The position numbers and the translations under genes were made by a program. The notes beneath the pieces were generated by a model, which was not told the DNA's origin, ran no database searches, and worked only from the letters and a program-made list of their open reading frames with translations. DNA of 64,000 bases from Pseudomonas cichorii (GTDB lineage Bacteria; Pseudomonadota; Gammaproteobacteria; Pseudomonadales; Pseudomonadaceae): contig NZ_RBRE01000014.1 in NCBI RefSeq assembly GCF_003700275.1, positions 96,838 to 160,837 of the forward strand, read 5' to 3'. Below, piece by piece: positions 25,554-35,811 of the stretch. The stretch's first letter is position 1. The number at the start of each line of letters is the position of its first letter.

Positions 25554-26645
25554 TTGAAAAAATCAGTCGCCATCGTTTTCGGTGGGCAATCCAGCGAGCA
25601 TGAGGTTTCGTTGCAGTCAGCACGCAACGTAATCAATGCAATCGATCGTGAAAGCTACGAGCTGACCTTGATCGGTATCGACAAGCTGGGCCGTTGGCTG
25701 CGCTTCGAGGAAAGCGATTACCTGCTCAATGCGAACGACCCTGCAAGCATCAGCCTGAGTCCTTCGGGCACGCTGCTGGCCTTGCTGCCCGGCAGTGCGG
25801 GTGGCCAGTTCGTCGAAGTCGAGTCCGGCGAGCGACTCAATCGTATCGACGTCGTGTTCCCGCTGATCCACGGTGCCTATGGCGAAGACGGTTCGCTGCA
25901 AGGCCTGCTGCGCCTGCTGGCAATTCCTTTTGTCGGACCTGATGTGCTGAGTTCTGCGGCCTGCATGGACAAGGACGTGACCAAGCGCCTGCTGCGCGAT
26001 GCCGACATCAGCGTGGCACCGTTCGTGGTGCTGATGCGCGGCCAGACTGCACAGTTCAGTGAGGTGGCCGGGCAACTGGGCCTGCCGATGTTCGTCAAGC
26101 CGGCAAGCCAGGGATCTTCGGTGGGCGTCAGCAAGGTGAATGACGAAGCCGGTTTTGTCGCGGCACTGGCACTGGCTTTCGAGTTCGATCACAAGGTTCT
26201 GATCGAGCAGGGCATTGTCGGCCGTGAAGTGGAGTGTGCGGTGCTGGGCAACCGCGAGCCGCAGGTCAGTGTCTGTGGTGAAGTCATCGCCAATGACGAG
26301 TTCTACGCCTACGACACCAAATACCTCAACGGCGATCAGGCGCGCATCGCCATTCCGGCCGAGCTGGCGCCGGACCTCGGCGAGCAGGTCCGCGAAGTTG
26401 CGCTGCAGGCTTATCGGGTTCTGGGTTGTGCGGGGCTGGCGCGGGTCGATTTCTTCGTCACCGAGTCGCGGGAGATCATCATCAACGAGATCAACACAAT
26501 CCCGGGTTTCACCTCCATCAGCATGTACCCCAAGCTCTGGCAGGCCAGCGGTCTGTCCTATGCCGGTTTGATCGATCGCTTGATCGGACTGGCGCTGGAG
26601 CGCGATGATGAAGCTCGTTTGCTGAAGACGGATATCTTTGCATGA
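25554..26645 (+). CDS. ddlA: D-alanine--D-alanine ligase
   Basis: 363 residues; ATP-dependent synthesis of D-Ala-D-Ala for peptidoglycan precursors in the cytoplasm. Motifs: [19 protein letters not shown] (N-terminal substrate loop), [32 protein letters not shown] (ATP-grasp), [27 protein letters not shown] and [19 protein letters not shown] (Mg-binding). The start is TTG with AGGAG 8 bases upstream and no better ATG nearby. It is outside the mur-fts cluster, fitting the second, DdlA-type enzyme of pseudomonads. Overlaps the next gene by 4 bases. Confidence 0.93.
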   Translation: MKKSVAIVFGGQSSEHEVSLQSARNVINAIDRESYELTLIGIDKLGRWLRFEESDYLLNANDPASISLSPSGTLLALLPGSAGGQFVEVESGERLNRIDVVFPLIHGAYGEDGSLQGLLRLLAIPFVGPDVLSSAACMDKDVTKRLLRDADISVAPFVVLMRGQTAQFSEVAGQLGLPMFVKPASQGSSVGVSKVNDEAGFVAALALAFEFDHKVLIEQGIVGREVECAVLGNREPQVSVCGEVIANDEFYAYDTKYLNGDQARIAIPAELAPDLGEQVREVALQAYRVLGCAGLARVDFFVTESREIIINEINTIPGFTSISMYPKLWQASGLSYAGLIDRLIGLALERDDEARLLKTDIFA

Positions 26646-27049
26646 AGATCATCAGTATCGCCGCAGCCCTGTTGATTGCCCCGGATGGCCAGACGTTGCT
26701 GGTTCGCAAGCGCGGTACTGAGGCTTTCATGCAACCGGGCGGCAAGATTGAAGCCGGCGAGCCAGCGGCGAATGCCCTGGTTCGCGAGCTGCAAGAAGAA
26801 CTGGGGCTGGTGATTGATCCGCAGCAGGCCATTTTCCTTGGTGAGTTCAGCGCACCTGCGGCCAACGAACCGGGCTTTGAAGTGCACTGCCAGTTGTTCG
26901 GGGTACGTACCGATGCTCAGGTAGTGCCAGCGGCCGAGATCGAGGAAGTCATCTGGATCGGGCCTGAAGAGCGTCCCGATCTGCTGCTGGCGCCGCTGAC
27001 CCGCGATCTGATTCTGCCGCTGTATCGCGAGATGCGCGAAGAAGCCTGA
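26642..27049 (+). CDS. NUDIX hydrolase
   Basis: 135 residues with a complete Nudix box, [19 protein letters not shown] followed by EELGL (GX5EX7REUXEEXGU). N-terminus [23 protein letters not shown] is the usual first strand. The substrate cannot be read from sequence; the FMQPGGKIE form is common in mutator-type and ADP-ribose family members. Start overlaps the ddlA stop (ATGA), so it is coupled to it. Confidence 0.9.
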   Translation: MKIISIAAALLIAPDGQTLLVRKRGTEAFMQPGGKIEAGEPAANALVRELQEELGLVIDPQQAIFLGEFSAPAANEPGFEVHCQLFGVRTDAQVVPAAEIEEVIWIGPEERPDLLLAPLTRDLILPLYREMREEA

Positions 27050-27063
27050 TCTGGCATTTTCCG

Positions 27064-27116
27064 GTGGGAGGATTCATCCGCGAAGGCAGCCGGTTCGCGA
27101 ATGAATTCGCTCCCCC
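27064..27116. repeat. REP-like inverted pair
   Basis: Two facing copies of the REP core: GTGGGAGGATTCATCCGCGAA (first 20 bases of this copy are typical) and TTCGCGAATGAATTCGCTCCC. Located between convergent transcription units, downstream of the NUDIX gene and of metR. Confidence 0.75.
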
Positions 27117-27161
27117 AGAGTTGAACTGCCCCCAGGAAACTGGACTTGGGGGGAGTCCGAT

Positions 27162-28079
27162 TCAGCGCACTGCACTGACCCCGTCCAGCGTCGAGAACGA
27201 CGTATCCTTGGCCGTCAGCAGGAAGTCCCGCATGTAGGGCGCATCCAGCATGTCGGCGCGAATTCCTGCATAGAGAGTCGCGAACAAACCCTTTTCTCCC
27301 AGACGCTTGGCTTTCACGTAGCCCCGCGAACTGTATTCATGCAGCGCCCAGTGCGGCATACCGCACACGCCGCGTCCGCTGGCTACCAGTTGCATCATCA
27401 TCACCGTCAACTCGGAGGTCCGGACCTGCGCCGGTTCGATGTCGGCCGGCTCCAGGAAACGGGTGAAAATGTCCAGTCGGTCCCGCTCCACGGGATAAGT
27501 GATCAGCGTTTCAGTGACCAGGTCTTCCGGCACGATATACGGCTTGCTCGCCAGCGCATGCTGGTTGGCCACGGCCAGCATCGCCTCGTAGGTGAACAGC
27601 GGCACATAGGTGATGCCGGGAATTTCCAGCGGGTCCGAAGTGACCACCAGATCCAGATCGCCACGGGCCAATGCCGGTAATGGCGCAAACGAAAACCCCG
27701 AAGACAGGTCCAGCTCGACCTCCGGCCATGAGTCACGGAACTGATCGATGGTCGGCATCAGCCACTGGAAGCAACTGTGGCATTCGATGGCCATATGCAG
27801 GCGGCCAGCGGTCCCGCCTGCCAGTCGAGCGATATCACGTTCGGCACTGCGCAATTGCGGCAGTACTGAGTCGGCCAGTTGCAGCAAGCGCAGGCCCGCG
27901 CTGGTGAAGCGCACCGGTTTGGTCTTGCGCACAAACAATTGCATGCCCATGCGCTCCTCCAGCTCCTTGAACTGGTGGGAGAGGGCGGACTGGGTCAGGT
28001 GCAGGCGCTCGGCAGCCTCCACAAGGCTATCGGCCTCACGCAAGGCGTGCAGGGTTTTGAGATGGCGTATTTCAAGCAC
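27162..28079 (-). CDS. metR: LysR-type regulator of methionine synthesis
   Basis: 305 residues from a GTG start with GGAG 9 bases upstream. The alignment-supported N-terminus is (M)LEIRHLKTLHALREADSL; the longer frame to 28574 runs into metE and is not coding. Winged helix: AAERLHLTQSALSHQFKELE. The effector domain is the homocysteine-responsive type (HMAIECHSCFQWLMP). Divergent from metE with a 105-base shared control region. Homocysteine as co-inducer is established for the family. Confidence 0.94.
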   Translation of the reverse strand: MLEIRHLKTLHALREADSLVEAAERLHLTQSALSHQFKELEERMGMQLFVRKTKPVRFTSAGLRLLQLADSVLPQLRSAERDIARLAGGTAGRLHMAIECHSCFQWLMPTIDQFRDSWPEVELDLSSGFSFAPLPALARGDLDLVVTSDPLEIPGITYVPLFTYEAMLAVANQHALASKPYIVPEDLVTETLITYPVERDRLDIFTRFLEPADIEPAQVRTSELTVMMMQLVASGRGVCGMPHWALHEYSSRGYVKAKRLGEKGLFATLYAGIRADMLDAPYMRDFLLTAKDTSFSTLDGVSAVR

Positions 28080-28121
28080 CTGGGCGCTCCATGAATAAAA
28101 TTTGTGACCAACAAGAAAACA

Positions 28122-28136
28122 ATGAGTTTGTCTCAT
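28122..28136. promoter_or_regulatory. Candidate MetR binding site
   Basis: ATGAG-TTTGT-CTCAT, a perfect 5-bp dyad, fits the TGAA-N5-TTCA style of MetR sites with one base changed per half. It is in the metR-metE intergenic region, 48 bases before the metE start. Confidence 0.65.
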
Positions 28137-28184
28137 GTTTGCCTGGCTGTCGACAATAGCGCCATCTTTTAGGGAGAACGCAGC

Positions 28185-30491
28185 ATGGCTTTGGCACACA
28201 ACCTCGGGTTTCCGCGCATTGGCGCGGATCGTGAATTGAAGAAAGCTCTGGAAGCCTACTGGAAGGGCGATCTGGATCAGGACGGGCTGCGTGCCGTGGG
28301 CCGTGAATTGCGGGCGGCGCATTGGCAACTGCAGAAAGAGGCCGGAATCGAACTGCTGCCGGTTGGCGACTTTGCCTGGTACGACCAGGTCCTGACTCAC
28401 TCGCTGACCTTCGGTGTGATTCCCGAACGCTTTGCCGAGGTGAAAAGCCCGGCAGGCCTGCCGACCCTCGATACGCTGTTTGCCATGGCCCGTGGCGCCA
28501 GTGCTTGCTGTGGCGCCCAGGCGAAAACCCGATATGCCCAGGAACTGACCAAGTGGTTCGATACCAACTATCACTATCTGGTCCCGGAGTTCTCACGGGA
28601 GCAACGCTTCAGCTTGAGCTGGGAACAACTGTTTGAAGAGGTCGACGAAGCTCTGGCTCTGGGCCACAAGGTCAAGCCGGTGCTGATTGGCCCGCTGACC
28701 TATCTGTGGCTGGGCAAGGCCAAGGGCGACAGTTTCGACAAGCTCGACCTGCTGGAGCGTTTGCTGCCGCTGTATGGCGAAATCTTCGGGCGTCTGGCCG
28801 CGCAAGGCGTCGAGTGGGTGCAGATCGACGAGCCGATCCTGACCCTCGACCTGCCGCAGGACTGGAAGAACGCTTTCGAGCGGACCTATCACAGCCTGCA
28901 ATATTCCCCGCTGAAAAAACTGATCGCCACCTACTTCAGTGGCCTGGAAGACAACCTCGGGCTGGCGGTTTCCCTGCCGGTCGATGGCCTGCATATCGAT
29001 CTGGTGCGGGCCCCGGAACAACTGGCGATAGTGCTTGACCGCCTGCCGAGCTACAAAGTGTTGTCGCTGGGCGTGGTCAACGGGCGTAACGTCTGGCGCT
29101 GCGATCTGGACAAGGCCCTGGAAAGCCTGCAGCAGGCGCAGGCGCGCTTTGGCGACAACCTGTGGGTCGCGGCTTCGTCTTCACTGCTGCACAGCCCGGT
29201 CAATCTGGATCGTGAAGAGCAACTGGATGCCGAGTTGAAAAGCTGGCTGGCGTTTGCCGTGCAGAAGTGCGGGGAAATCGCTGTGCTCAGTCAGGCGCTG
29301 AATGATCCACAACATCCCGAAGTGCTTGCCGCACTGACGCAAAGCCGTGCAGTACAGGCCAGTCGCGCGCAATCGCCGCGTATTCATAAACCTGCGGTGC
29401 AGGCGCGCCTGGCATCGATCACGGCTGCCGATAGCCAGCGTCAGTCAGCCTTCGCCAAGCGTATTGAAGCGCAACGCGCCCGTTTGCAATTGCCGGCCTT
29501 TCCGACAACAACCATTGGTTCATTCCCGCAGACTTCTTCGATCCGTCTGGCGCGTCAGTCTTACAGACAAGGCAAGCTGACGATCAATGACTACACCGAT
29601 GCCATGCGCCATGAAATCCGCCATGCCGTGCAGATCCAGGAACGTCTGGGGCTGGACGTGCTGGTGCACGGCGAGGCCGAGCGCAACGACATGGTCGAGT
29701 ACTTTGCCGAGCAACTGGATGGTTACGTGTTCAGCCGTTTTGGCTGGGTGCAGAGCTACGGCTCGCGTTGCGTTAAACCGGCGGTGATCGTGGGCGACCT
29801 GAGCCGTCCCGAAGCGATGACGGTGGAATGGATTCGTTATGCCCAGAGCCTGACCGGCAAGGTCATGAAGGGCATGCTGACTGGCCCGGTGACCATGCTG
29901 ATGTGGTCGTTCCCGCGCGAAGATGTGTCGCGCAAGGTGCAGGCCCGGCAGTTGGCCCTGGCGCTTCGTGATGAAGTGGTGGATCTGGAGCGGGCCGGGA
30001 TCAGGATCGTGCAGATCGACGAAGCTGCTTTCCGCGAAGGTCTGCCGCTGCGCAAGGCACAATGGCAGGAATATCTGGACTGGGCCGTGGAAGCGTTTCG
30101 CCTGTGTGCCTCGGGCGTGCGCGACGAAACCCAGATCCACACTCACATGTGCTACAGCGAATTCAACGACGTGATCGAGTCGATCGCCGCCATGGACGCC
30201 GATGTGATCACCATTGAAACCTCGCGTTCGGACATGGAATTGCTGCAAGCGTTCGAGGCCTTCGACTACCCGAACGATATCGGGCCGGGTGTCTACGACA
30301 TCCACTCGCCACGGGTTCCGGATACTGCCGAGATGGTCAAGCTGATGACCAAGGCCGTGCAGCGGATTCCGGCCGAACGCTTGTGGATCAACCCGGACTG
30401 CGGACTCAAGACCCGAGGCTGGCCGGAAACCGAAGCGGCGCTGGTGAATATGGTCGCGGCGGCCCGGCAACTGAGAGCAGAGCTGCTGTAA
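28185..30491 (+). CDS. metE: Cobalamin-independent methionine synthase
   Basis: 768 residues. Transfers the methyl group of 5-methyltetrahydropteroyl-triglutamate to homocysteine using a catalytic zinc. N-terminal barrel: [21 protein letters not shown]-terminal barrel: [68 protein letters not shown] (zinc His and Cys) and [17 protein letters not shown] (second zinc Cys). AGGGAGAA precedes the ATG. Activated by the divergent metR product. Confidence 0.97.
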   Translation: MALAHNLGFPRIGADRELKKALEAYWKGDLDQDGLRAVGRELRAAHWQLQKEAGIELLPVGDFAWYDQVLTHSLTFGVIPERFAEVKSPAGLPTLDTLFAMARGASACCGAQAKTRYAQELTKWFDTNYHYLVPEFSREQRFSLSWEQLFEEVDEALALGHKVKPVLIGPLTYLWLGKAKGDSFDKLDLLERLLPLYGEIFGRLAAQGVEWVQIDEPILTLDLPQDWKNAFERTYHSLQYSPLKKLIATYFSGLEDNLGLAVSLPVDGLHIDLVRAPEQLAIVLDRLPSYKVLSLGVVNGRNVWRCDLDKALESLQQAQARFGDNLWVAASSSLLHSPVNLDREEQLDAELKSWLAFAVQKCGEIAVLSQALNDPQHPEVLAALTQSRAVQASRAQSPRIHKPAVQARLASITAADSQRQSAFAKRIEAQRARLQLPAFPTTTIGSFPQTSSIRLARQSYRQGKLTINDYTDAMRHEIRHAVQIQERLGLDVLVHGEAERNDMVEYFAEQLDGYVFSRFGWVQSYGSRCVKPAVIVGDLSRPEAMTVEWIRYAQSLTGKVMKGMLTGPVTMLMWSFPREDVSRKVQARQLALALRDEVVDLERAGIRIVQIDEAAFREGLPLRKAQWQEYLDWAVEAFRLCASGVRDETQIHTHMCYSEFNDVIESIAAMDADVITIETSRSDMELLQAFEAFDYPNDIGPGVYDIHSPRVPDTAEMVKLMTKAVQRIPAERLWINPDCGLKTRGWPETEAALVNMVAAARQLRAELL

Positions 30492-30600
30492 ACCTGCCGT
30501 TGATCCCGATTCATCAAATTGTCACGCAACTGTGGCAGCGCGCCCGGAAAAACATCATCAGACTGATTGCCTACTGGGGATCTGTTTTTTGGTGTTTTTC

Positions 30601-31593
30601 ATGCGGGTTTTACTTTTTCTGGCCGCGCTTCTGTGCGGCTTGCCGTCTTTTGCGGCCTCGATATGTGATGTCAGCGTTCCTGTACAAGTTACCGAACTCA
30701 AGGAAGTACGGATTGCCTATCAAAGCATCGGCAATGAGTCCGACCCTGCCTTGCTGCTGGTCATGGGCCTTGGCGGACAATTGATCCACTGGCCGGATGA
30801 AGTGGTGGTCGCCCTTTGTCAGCAAGGCTATCGGGTGATTCGCTACGACAACCGCGATGTCGGTCTGTCGAGTTGGGTCCAGCCGCCGGCCGAGGCCAAC
30901 CTCACCTATGAAGTGCTGCGCTACAAGCTCGGCTTGCCGGTGTCTGCGCCTTATTCCCTGACCGACATGGCCGACGATGCGCTGGGCCTGATGGATGCCC
31001 TGCACGTTCAGCAATTTCATGTGCTGGGCGCGAGCATGGGCGGGATGATCGCTCAGCATCTGGCCGATCTGGCCCCGCAACGCATCGAAAGCCTGACCCT
31101 GATCATGACCAGTTCCGGTGCCCAGGGCTTGCCGATGCCCAATGCTGCCTTGCTGCAATTACTGGCCCGCCGTGGCGCCCCGAACCGCGAGATTGCCATC
31201 GAGCAACAGGCGGATCTGCTGGCCGCACTGGGCAGCCCGCAGATCAAGGATGATCGGGCCATGCTCCTGCAGCAGGCAGCTGCCTCTTATGACCGGGCCT
31301 TCAATCCCGAGGGCGTGAAACGGCAGATCACCGCGATCCTCGCCGAACCCAGCCGGGTCGAACTGCTCAATCGCTTGCGCCTGCCGGTGCTAGTGGTACA
31401 CGGCACGGCTGATCCGCTGTTGCCGGTCATGCATGGCGTGCATGTCGCCGCGCACATTCAGGGCAGCAAGCTGCGTCTGATCCCGGGCCTGGCGCATCGT
31501 TTTCAGGAAGCGTTCAAGGCGCCGTTACTGGCAGCGGTGTTGCCTTATCTCAAGGCGCAGCACGAAGACGGGCGGCATGTGGCGCAGTTGTAA
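30601..31593 (+). CDS. Exported alpha/beta hydrolase
   Basis: 330 residues, started at the ATG that begins a signal peptide (RVLLFLAALLCGLPSFAAS). Fold motifs: LLLVMGLGGQLIHWPDEVV (oxyanion region), RVIRYDNRDVGLSSW, the nucleophile elbow LGASMGGMIAQ, LVVHGTADPLLP (acid) and LIPGLAHRF (catalytic His). A proximal Cys pair (Cys 14 and Cys 22 of the mature region) is possible. Substrate unknown; related to lipase or esterase-like and haloperoxidase-like hydrolases. No clear Shine-Dalgarno was found, so the start is moderately certain. Confidence 0.78.
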   Translation: MRVLLFLAALLCGLPSFAASICDVSVPVQVTELKEVRIAYQSIGNESDPALLLVMGLGGQLIHWPDEVVVALCQQGYRVIRYDNRDVGLSSWVQPPAEANLTYEVLRYKLGLPVSAPYSLTDMADDALGLMDALHVQQFHVLGASMGGMIAQHLADLAPQRIESLTLIMTSSGAQGLPMPNAALLQLLARRGAPNREIAIEQQADLLAALGSPQIKDDRAMLLQQAAASYDRAFNPEGVKRQITAILAEPSRVELLNRLRLPVLVVHGTADPLLPVMHGVHVAAHIQGSKLRLIPGLAHRFQEAFKAPLLAAVLPYLKAQHEDGRHVAQL

Positions 31594-31639
31594 GCCGGGC
31601 GTGTATGGTGATGGTTTTCTGCCAAGTGCGAGCGTCACC

Positions 31640-32290
31640 ATGACCACTCCCCTGAAAATCGATTTCGTTTCCGATGTTTCCTGCCCGTGGTGCGTGATTG
31701 GCCTGCGTGCGCTGGAGCAGGCCCTTGAGGCGCTGGGCGATGAAGTGCAGGCGCAGATTCACTTCCAGCCTTTCGAGCTGAACCCGAACATGGTTGCCGA
31801 AGGCCAGGAAATTCAGGAACACATTGCCGAGAAATACGGCTCGACGCCCGAGCAGGTGAAGGACATTCACGAGAATATCCGCGCCCGTGGCGCCGAGCTG
31901 GGGTTTGTCTTCACCCAAGGCGAGCGGCGCATCTACAACACCTTCGACGCCCATCGCCTGTTGCACTGGGCCGGACTGGAAGGCAAGCAGCAGGCACTGA
32001 AGCAAGCCCTGTTTGACGCCTATTTCACTGACCTTGCCGATCCTTCCAGCCAGCAGACACTGGCCAGTGTCGCGCAAAAGGTCGGCCTGGACCGCCTGCG
32101 CGCCGAAGCCATCCTGGCTTCGGGCGATTATGCGGCCGAGGTTCGCGAGGCCGAACAGCTCTGGATTTCACGAGGCGTCAGCTCGGTGCCGACCATCGTC
32201 TTCAACGATGAGTACGCCGTGTCCGGCGGTCAGCCGGTCGATGTATTTGTCGGTGCCATTCGCCAGATTCTCAATGAGCGCACGGCGTAG
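31640..32290 (+). CDS. FrnE-like DsbA-family oxidoreductase
   Basis: 216 residues, cytoplasmic (no signal). Thioredoxin fold with CPWC (Cys15/Cys18) in KIDFVSDVSCPWCVIGL, and the characteristic cis-Pro loop SSVPTIVFNDEYAVSGGQP. The LHWAGLEGKQQALKQALFDAY helical insert is typical of the FrnE/YwbO branch, which acts in cytosolic disulfide chemistry or polyketide biosynthesis. Substrate unknown. Starts 46 bases after the hydrolase gene. Confidence 0.87.
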   Translation: MTTPLKIDFVSDVSCPWCVIGLRALEQALEALGDEVQAQIHFQPFELNPNMVAEGQEIQEHIAEKYGSTPEQVKDIHENIRARGAELGFVFTQGERRIYNTFDAHRLLHWAGLEGKQQALKQALFDAYFTDLADPSSQQTLASVAQKVGLDRLRAEAILASGDYAAEVREAEQLWISRGVSSVPTIVFNDEYAVSGGQPVDVFVGAIRQILNERTA

Positions 32291-32299
32291 ATTCTGTGA

Positions 32300-32345
32300 C
32301 TCCCGTCGCGGGCAAGCCTCCTTCCACAACTCAATGGCTGTGGGA
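32300..32345. repeat. REP-like palindrome of a second type
   Basis: Imperfect palindrome containing GCAAGCCTCC and TGTGGGAGGCAGGC, between convergent genes. The unit differs from the GAATTCATTCGCGAA family elsewhere in the window. Confidence 0.5.
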
Positions 32346-32356
32346 GGCAGGCTGAT

Positions 32357-34240
32357 TCACAGCTTGAACGTACCGACAACGCTCCTGAGTCGCCCGGCTT
32401 CAGAACTCAGTTCGCCACAGGCCTTGAGGGTGGCGCTGAGGTTGTCGGTGGTCTGCTGGTTCAACTGGCTGATTTCATGCACATCCCGGGTCAGTTGATC
32501 GACGGCGGTGGTCTGTTCCTCGGTGGCGGCAGCGACTGTCAGGCACACCTCGTCGATTTCGCTGATGCGCGACACCACGCTTAACAGGCTTTCCCCCGCC
32601 TCGGACGCTACCCGTACGCTCTGGCTGCCCATTTCATGGCTGAGCAACATGGTCCGGGCTGCCTGGGTAGCGCCTTCCTGCAACGCCTCGATCACTGCCC
32701 GGATTTCCTCTGTCGCATTCTGGGTGTGATGGGCAAGGCTGCGGACTTCATCCGCTACCACCGCGAACCCGCGCCCGGCTTCTCCAGCTCTGGCGGCTTC
32801 GATGGCTGCGTTCAGGGCCAGCAGGTTGGTCTTGCCGGAAATCGTCGAGATGACTTCCAGGACCTTGCCGATATTGGCGCTTTTGGCGTTGAGTTCTTCG
32901 ATCTGCGAACGGGTGGTTTCGATATTTTCCTGCAGATGACTCATGGTAATGACCGTTTTTTCGACCAGGGTGCTGGTCCAGTCGATCTGAGCCCTGGCGC
33001 TGGATGCACCTCTTGACGCCGCCGAAGCGCTTGAAGCGATTTCCTGAGCAGCGGCTCCCAGCTCTTCGATGGCCGCTGCGACCGTGGTCGTGTAGCCCGA
33101 TTGATGCTCCGATTTCTCCACCGAGGAGTTGGACGCCGACAGGACTCGACGGGTGGCCTGGTTCAAGGCATTGGTGGTCGATGAAACTTCGCTGATGGAG
33201 GCATGGATCCGGTCACCGAAGCGATTGAAACTCTCGGCCAGGTGCCCGAACTCATCGTTCGAGACAATCGACAGACGTCGGGTCAGGTCGCCATCGCCCA
33301 GGGCAATGTCTTCCATGGCGTTATTGATCTGGTGCAGGGGTTTCATCAACACCCGAATCAGCAGGCCGAGCAGCAGCAGGGTGATCAGGCCAGCCACGAT
33401 GGTGGCGATGATCGCCGAATTGCGGAACGCCGCGATACTTGCCAGGGCTGCCTGTTTGTCCAGCACGATGCCGATATACCAGTTCTGCGAAGGCAGGCCC
33501 TTGATCGGGGAGAACAGGGTGAATTTGCGGCCATCGACCGATGCGGCCTCGACCAGTCTGTCGCTCAGCGCCAGCGTCTCGCCGGGAAACAGGTCGGCCA
33601 GGGTCTTGCCGATGAACGCCTTGTCGGGGTGAACCAGGATCTTGCCCTCCTTGCTGACCAGCAGGGCGTAACCGCCGCCATCGAACTCCTGCGCATTGAT
33701 GGTTCGGGAAATTGTCTCGATGTTCAGGCTGGCGCCAAGCACGCCCAGTGTTTGCCCGCCGGAACGGATGGCGACTGCCTGAGTGATGATCCGGTAGTCG
33801 ATACCGGCCCCGACGTAGGGTTCGGTCATTGCCGTGCCGGATTCGATGGCGTCCTTGTACCACTGCCGCTCGCGGCTGTCGTATCCGGCCGGCATCTGTC
33901 GTGGCGGATAGATCTGGAAGCCGCCATCACGGGTACCGACATAGGCCGCAATGAACTGCTCCATCAATACCTGGCCCTGCAACTTGGCCAGTATGTTTTC
34001 AGCCGAGGGATTCTGGCCGATGAACTCGGCAACGTTCTTGATCAGTACCAGCCGCCCGTCCAGCCAGCTCTGAATGTCATGCGCCATCGAACCTGCCAGT
34101 GCGCGGGTGCTTTGTTCGATTCGCTGAGTGTTGTCGTCGCGCAAGCGAACGTCATTCAACACGGAGAACGCGCAAAACACGGTCATGATCACTAACGCAG
34201 CGATCAGTAATATCTTCTGGTTGAACCTGAGACGTCTCAT
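32357..34240 (-). CDS. Methyl-accepting chemotaxis protein with dCache domain
   Basis: 627 residues from the ATG that begins [18 protein letters not shown]. Membrane segments at about 10-30 and 275-300 bracket a periplasmic dCache sensor ([42 protein letters not shown]), the class that commonly binds amino acids or other small ligands. A HAMP linker and a full signalling hairpin follow, with the tip [20 protein letters not shown] and [20 protein letters not shown]. Ligand unknown. Located 178 bases from the OprD porin, convergence of sensing and uptake being only a suggestion. Confidence 0.9.
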   Translation of the reverse strand: MRRLRFNQKILLIAALVIMTVFCAFSVLNDVRLRDDNTQRIEQSTRALAGSMAHDIQSWLDGRLVLIKNVAEFIGQNPSAENILAKLQGQVLMEQFIAAYVGTRDGGFQIYPPRQMPAGYDSRERQWYKDAIESGTAMTEPYVGAGIDYRIITQAVAIRSGGQTLGVLGASLNIETISRTINAQEFDGGGYALLVSKEGKILVHPDKAFIGKTLADLFPGETLALSDRLVEAASVDGRKFTLFSPIKGLPSQNWYIGIVLDKQAALASIAAFRNSAIIATIVAGLITLLLLGLLIRVLMKPLHQINNAMEDIALGDGDLTRRLSIVSNDEFGHLAESFNRFGDRIHASISEVSSTTNALNQATRRVLSASNSSVEKSEHQSGYTTTVAAAIEELGAAAQEIASSASAASRGASSARAQIDWTSTLVEKTVITMSHLQENIETTRSQIEELNAKSANIGKVLEVISTISGKTNLLALNAAIEAARAGEAGRGFAVVADEVRSLAHHTQNATEEIRAVIEALQEGATQAARTMLLSHEMGSQSVRVASEAGESLLSVVSRISEIDEVCLTVAAATEEQTTAVDQLTRDVHEISQLNQQTTDNLSATLKACGELSSEAGRLRSVVGTFKL

Positions 34241-34418
34241 CACGGTTTTCTCGGTGTATGAATCGGTTGCACAACAGTTCGTTTGCCTTGTCACTCACGG
34301 CTAAAAGCATCCCTGCTATCGATAAACTTCAGGCGTACGAAGTCCTGCACCTGTAAAGACTTACAGATGAAGTTATAACCAGGTAACAGCCTTTATTGAT
34401 CGAGCCTTGTTGCAACGG

Positions 34419-35660
34419 TTACCACAGGGCGAGGGTGTAACTCAGGATCAAGCGGGTTTCATCCAGGTCATTGCCGAAGGTCGAACGAACCGTGGCGTTT
34501 CTGAGTTTGATGCCAAGGTTCTTCAGCGAACCGCTCTGGATTACATAACCGATATCGGTATTGCGTTCCCACTCCTTGCCCGAGTTGCTGCCGGCTATAC
34601 GCACATTGTCACCGCTGATATAGCGACTCATGAACGTCAGCCCGGGAATCCCCAGCGCGGCGAAGTTGTAGTCATAGCGCACTTGCCACGAACGTTCGTC
34701 GATGTTCGCGAAGTCGTTGATCTGGACGAAGTTGACCAGGTACGGATCGGTGTTGGCGATGTACGGGAACGGGTCTTCACCGCTCATGCGCTGGTAGGCG
34801 GCGCTGAACATGCTGGAACCCAGGGTATAGGAAACCATGCCGTTGGCTGCCCGGTTGTCGAGGTTGCGGAAGTTGCCGTCCTCGGTGCTTTTCGAGTAGC
34901 GAAGATCAAACTTCAGCGACTGCTGTGCCGCCAGTGGAATCTCGTAGACCACACCACCAAAGTACTGGCGGTAGACGTTTTCCAGATTGCCGTAGTACAG
35001 GCTGGTGCTCAGGGTCTTGCTGAAGTTGTAGGTGCCGCCGGCGAAACGGAAGTCGTCACTGACGCCACCGATGCGGTTGCCGGTGAAGTCCTGATAGTTC
35101 GAGGAACTGTTGAATTTGATCTGCTCCAGCTTGCCGCCCTGCAACACCAGCCGGTCGATATCCCTGGAGGTCAGCATTGCGCCCTCGAAGGTTGCTGGCA
35201 GCAGGCGCGTGTCATTGCTCGACACCACCGGCGTGCGGAAGGCCAGCGAGCCGACCTTGAGCACGGTTTCGGACAGCTTCGCCTTGGCTGTCAGCTCCAG
35301 TTTGGAATACTCGCTCTGTGAACCTCGACCATTTCTCGAACTCAGGTCGGCAGGAAGCAGATTGCTGCCACCGGAACCGTCACCGCCGTCAAGCTTGAGG
35401 CCGAGCATGCCGGTGGCATCGAGGCCCAGACCGAGGGTGCCGGCGGTATAACCCGACTCGACCCGGAGTATCGCGCCTTGTGCCCATTCCTGAACCGAGT
35501 CGCGTCTTGCAGTGGGTGGTCCGTTGCGAAAGTCACGGTTGAAGTAGAAGTTGCGCAGTTCGACGCTGGACTTGCTGTCGGCAATAAAGTCCGCCGAGGC
35601 CGTCATGGGAAAAACCAGCGCGCAGGTACTGACCATTGCAAAAGTCTTGTTGATCGACAT
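34419..35660 (-). CDS. OprD-family outer-membrane porin
   Basis: 413 residues; signal peptide 1-23 (FAMVSTCALVFPMTASA). OprD features include the N-terminal ELRNFYFNRDF, the SVQEWAQGAILRVESGYT motif, GSLAFRTPVVSSNDTRLLPATFEG and YHRMSGEDPFPYI-like loop (here YQRMSGEDPFPYI), and strands ending in SYTLALW. OprD proteins pass basic amino acids or carboxylates. It lies 151 bases downstream of the biotin carboxylase gene on the same strand and may serve uptake for that cluster; a hairpin in the gap argues for partly separate expression. Confidence 0.92.
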   Translation of the reverse strand: MSINKTFAMVSTCALVFPMTASADFIADSKSSVELRNFYFNRDFRNGPPTARRDSVQEWAQGAILRVESGYTAGTLGLGLDATGMLGLKLDGGDGSGGSNLLPADLSSRNGRGSQSEYSKLELTAKAKLSETVLKVGSLAFRTPVVSSNDTRLLPATFEGAMLTSRDIDRLVLQGGKLEQIKFNSSSNYQDFTGNRIGGVSDDFRFAGGTYNFSKTLSTSLYYGNLENVYRQYFGGVVYEIPLAAQQSLKFDLRYSKSTEDGNFRNLDNRAANGMVSYTLGSSMFSAAYQRMSGEDPFPYIANTDPYLVNFVQINDFANIDERSWQVRYDYNFAALGIPGLTFMSRYISGDNVRIAGSNSGKEWERNTDIGYVIQSGSLKNLGIKLRNATVRSTFGNDLDETRLILSYTLALW

Positions 35661-35758
35661 TTCCGTTATGCTCCGAGTAATGGCAGGTTTAATCGATACA
35701 GTTTGTTTTTATAGGTATTGCAACTATTGGCTGAAACATTCCTGCGGGCAGCACGCAG

Positions 35759-35780
35759 CAACCGGTTGATTAACCGGTTG
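35759..35780. promoter_or_regulatory. Perfect hairpin between biotin carboxylase and porin genes
   Basis: CAACCGGTT-GATT-AACCGGTTG, 9-bp perfect arms, each containing the palindrome AACCGGTT. No T-run follows, so it may be an operator or a processing or attenuation hairpin rather than a terminator. Confidence 0.5.
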
Positions 35781-35811
35781 TGCGTAACGTGTGGACAGTA
35801 GAACTATTTAA

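Noticed and set aside
28080..28574. N-terminal extension of MetR by 165 residues
   Set aside because: Overlaps the metE coding region and promoter; the GTG at 28079 matches the family N-terminus and has a ribosome site.
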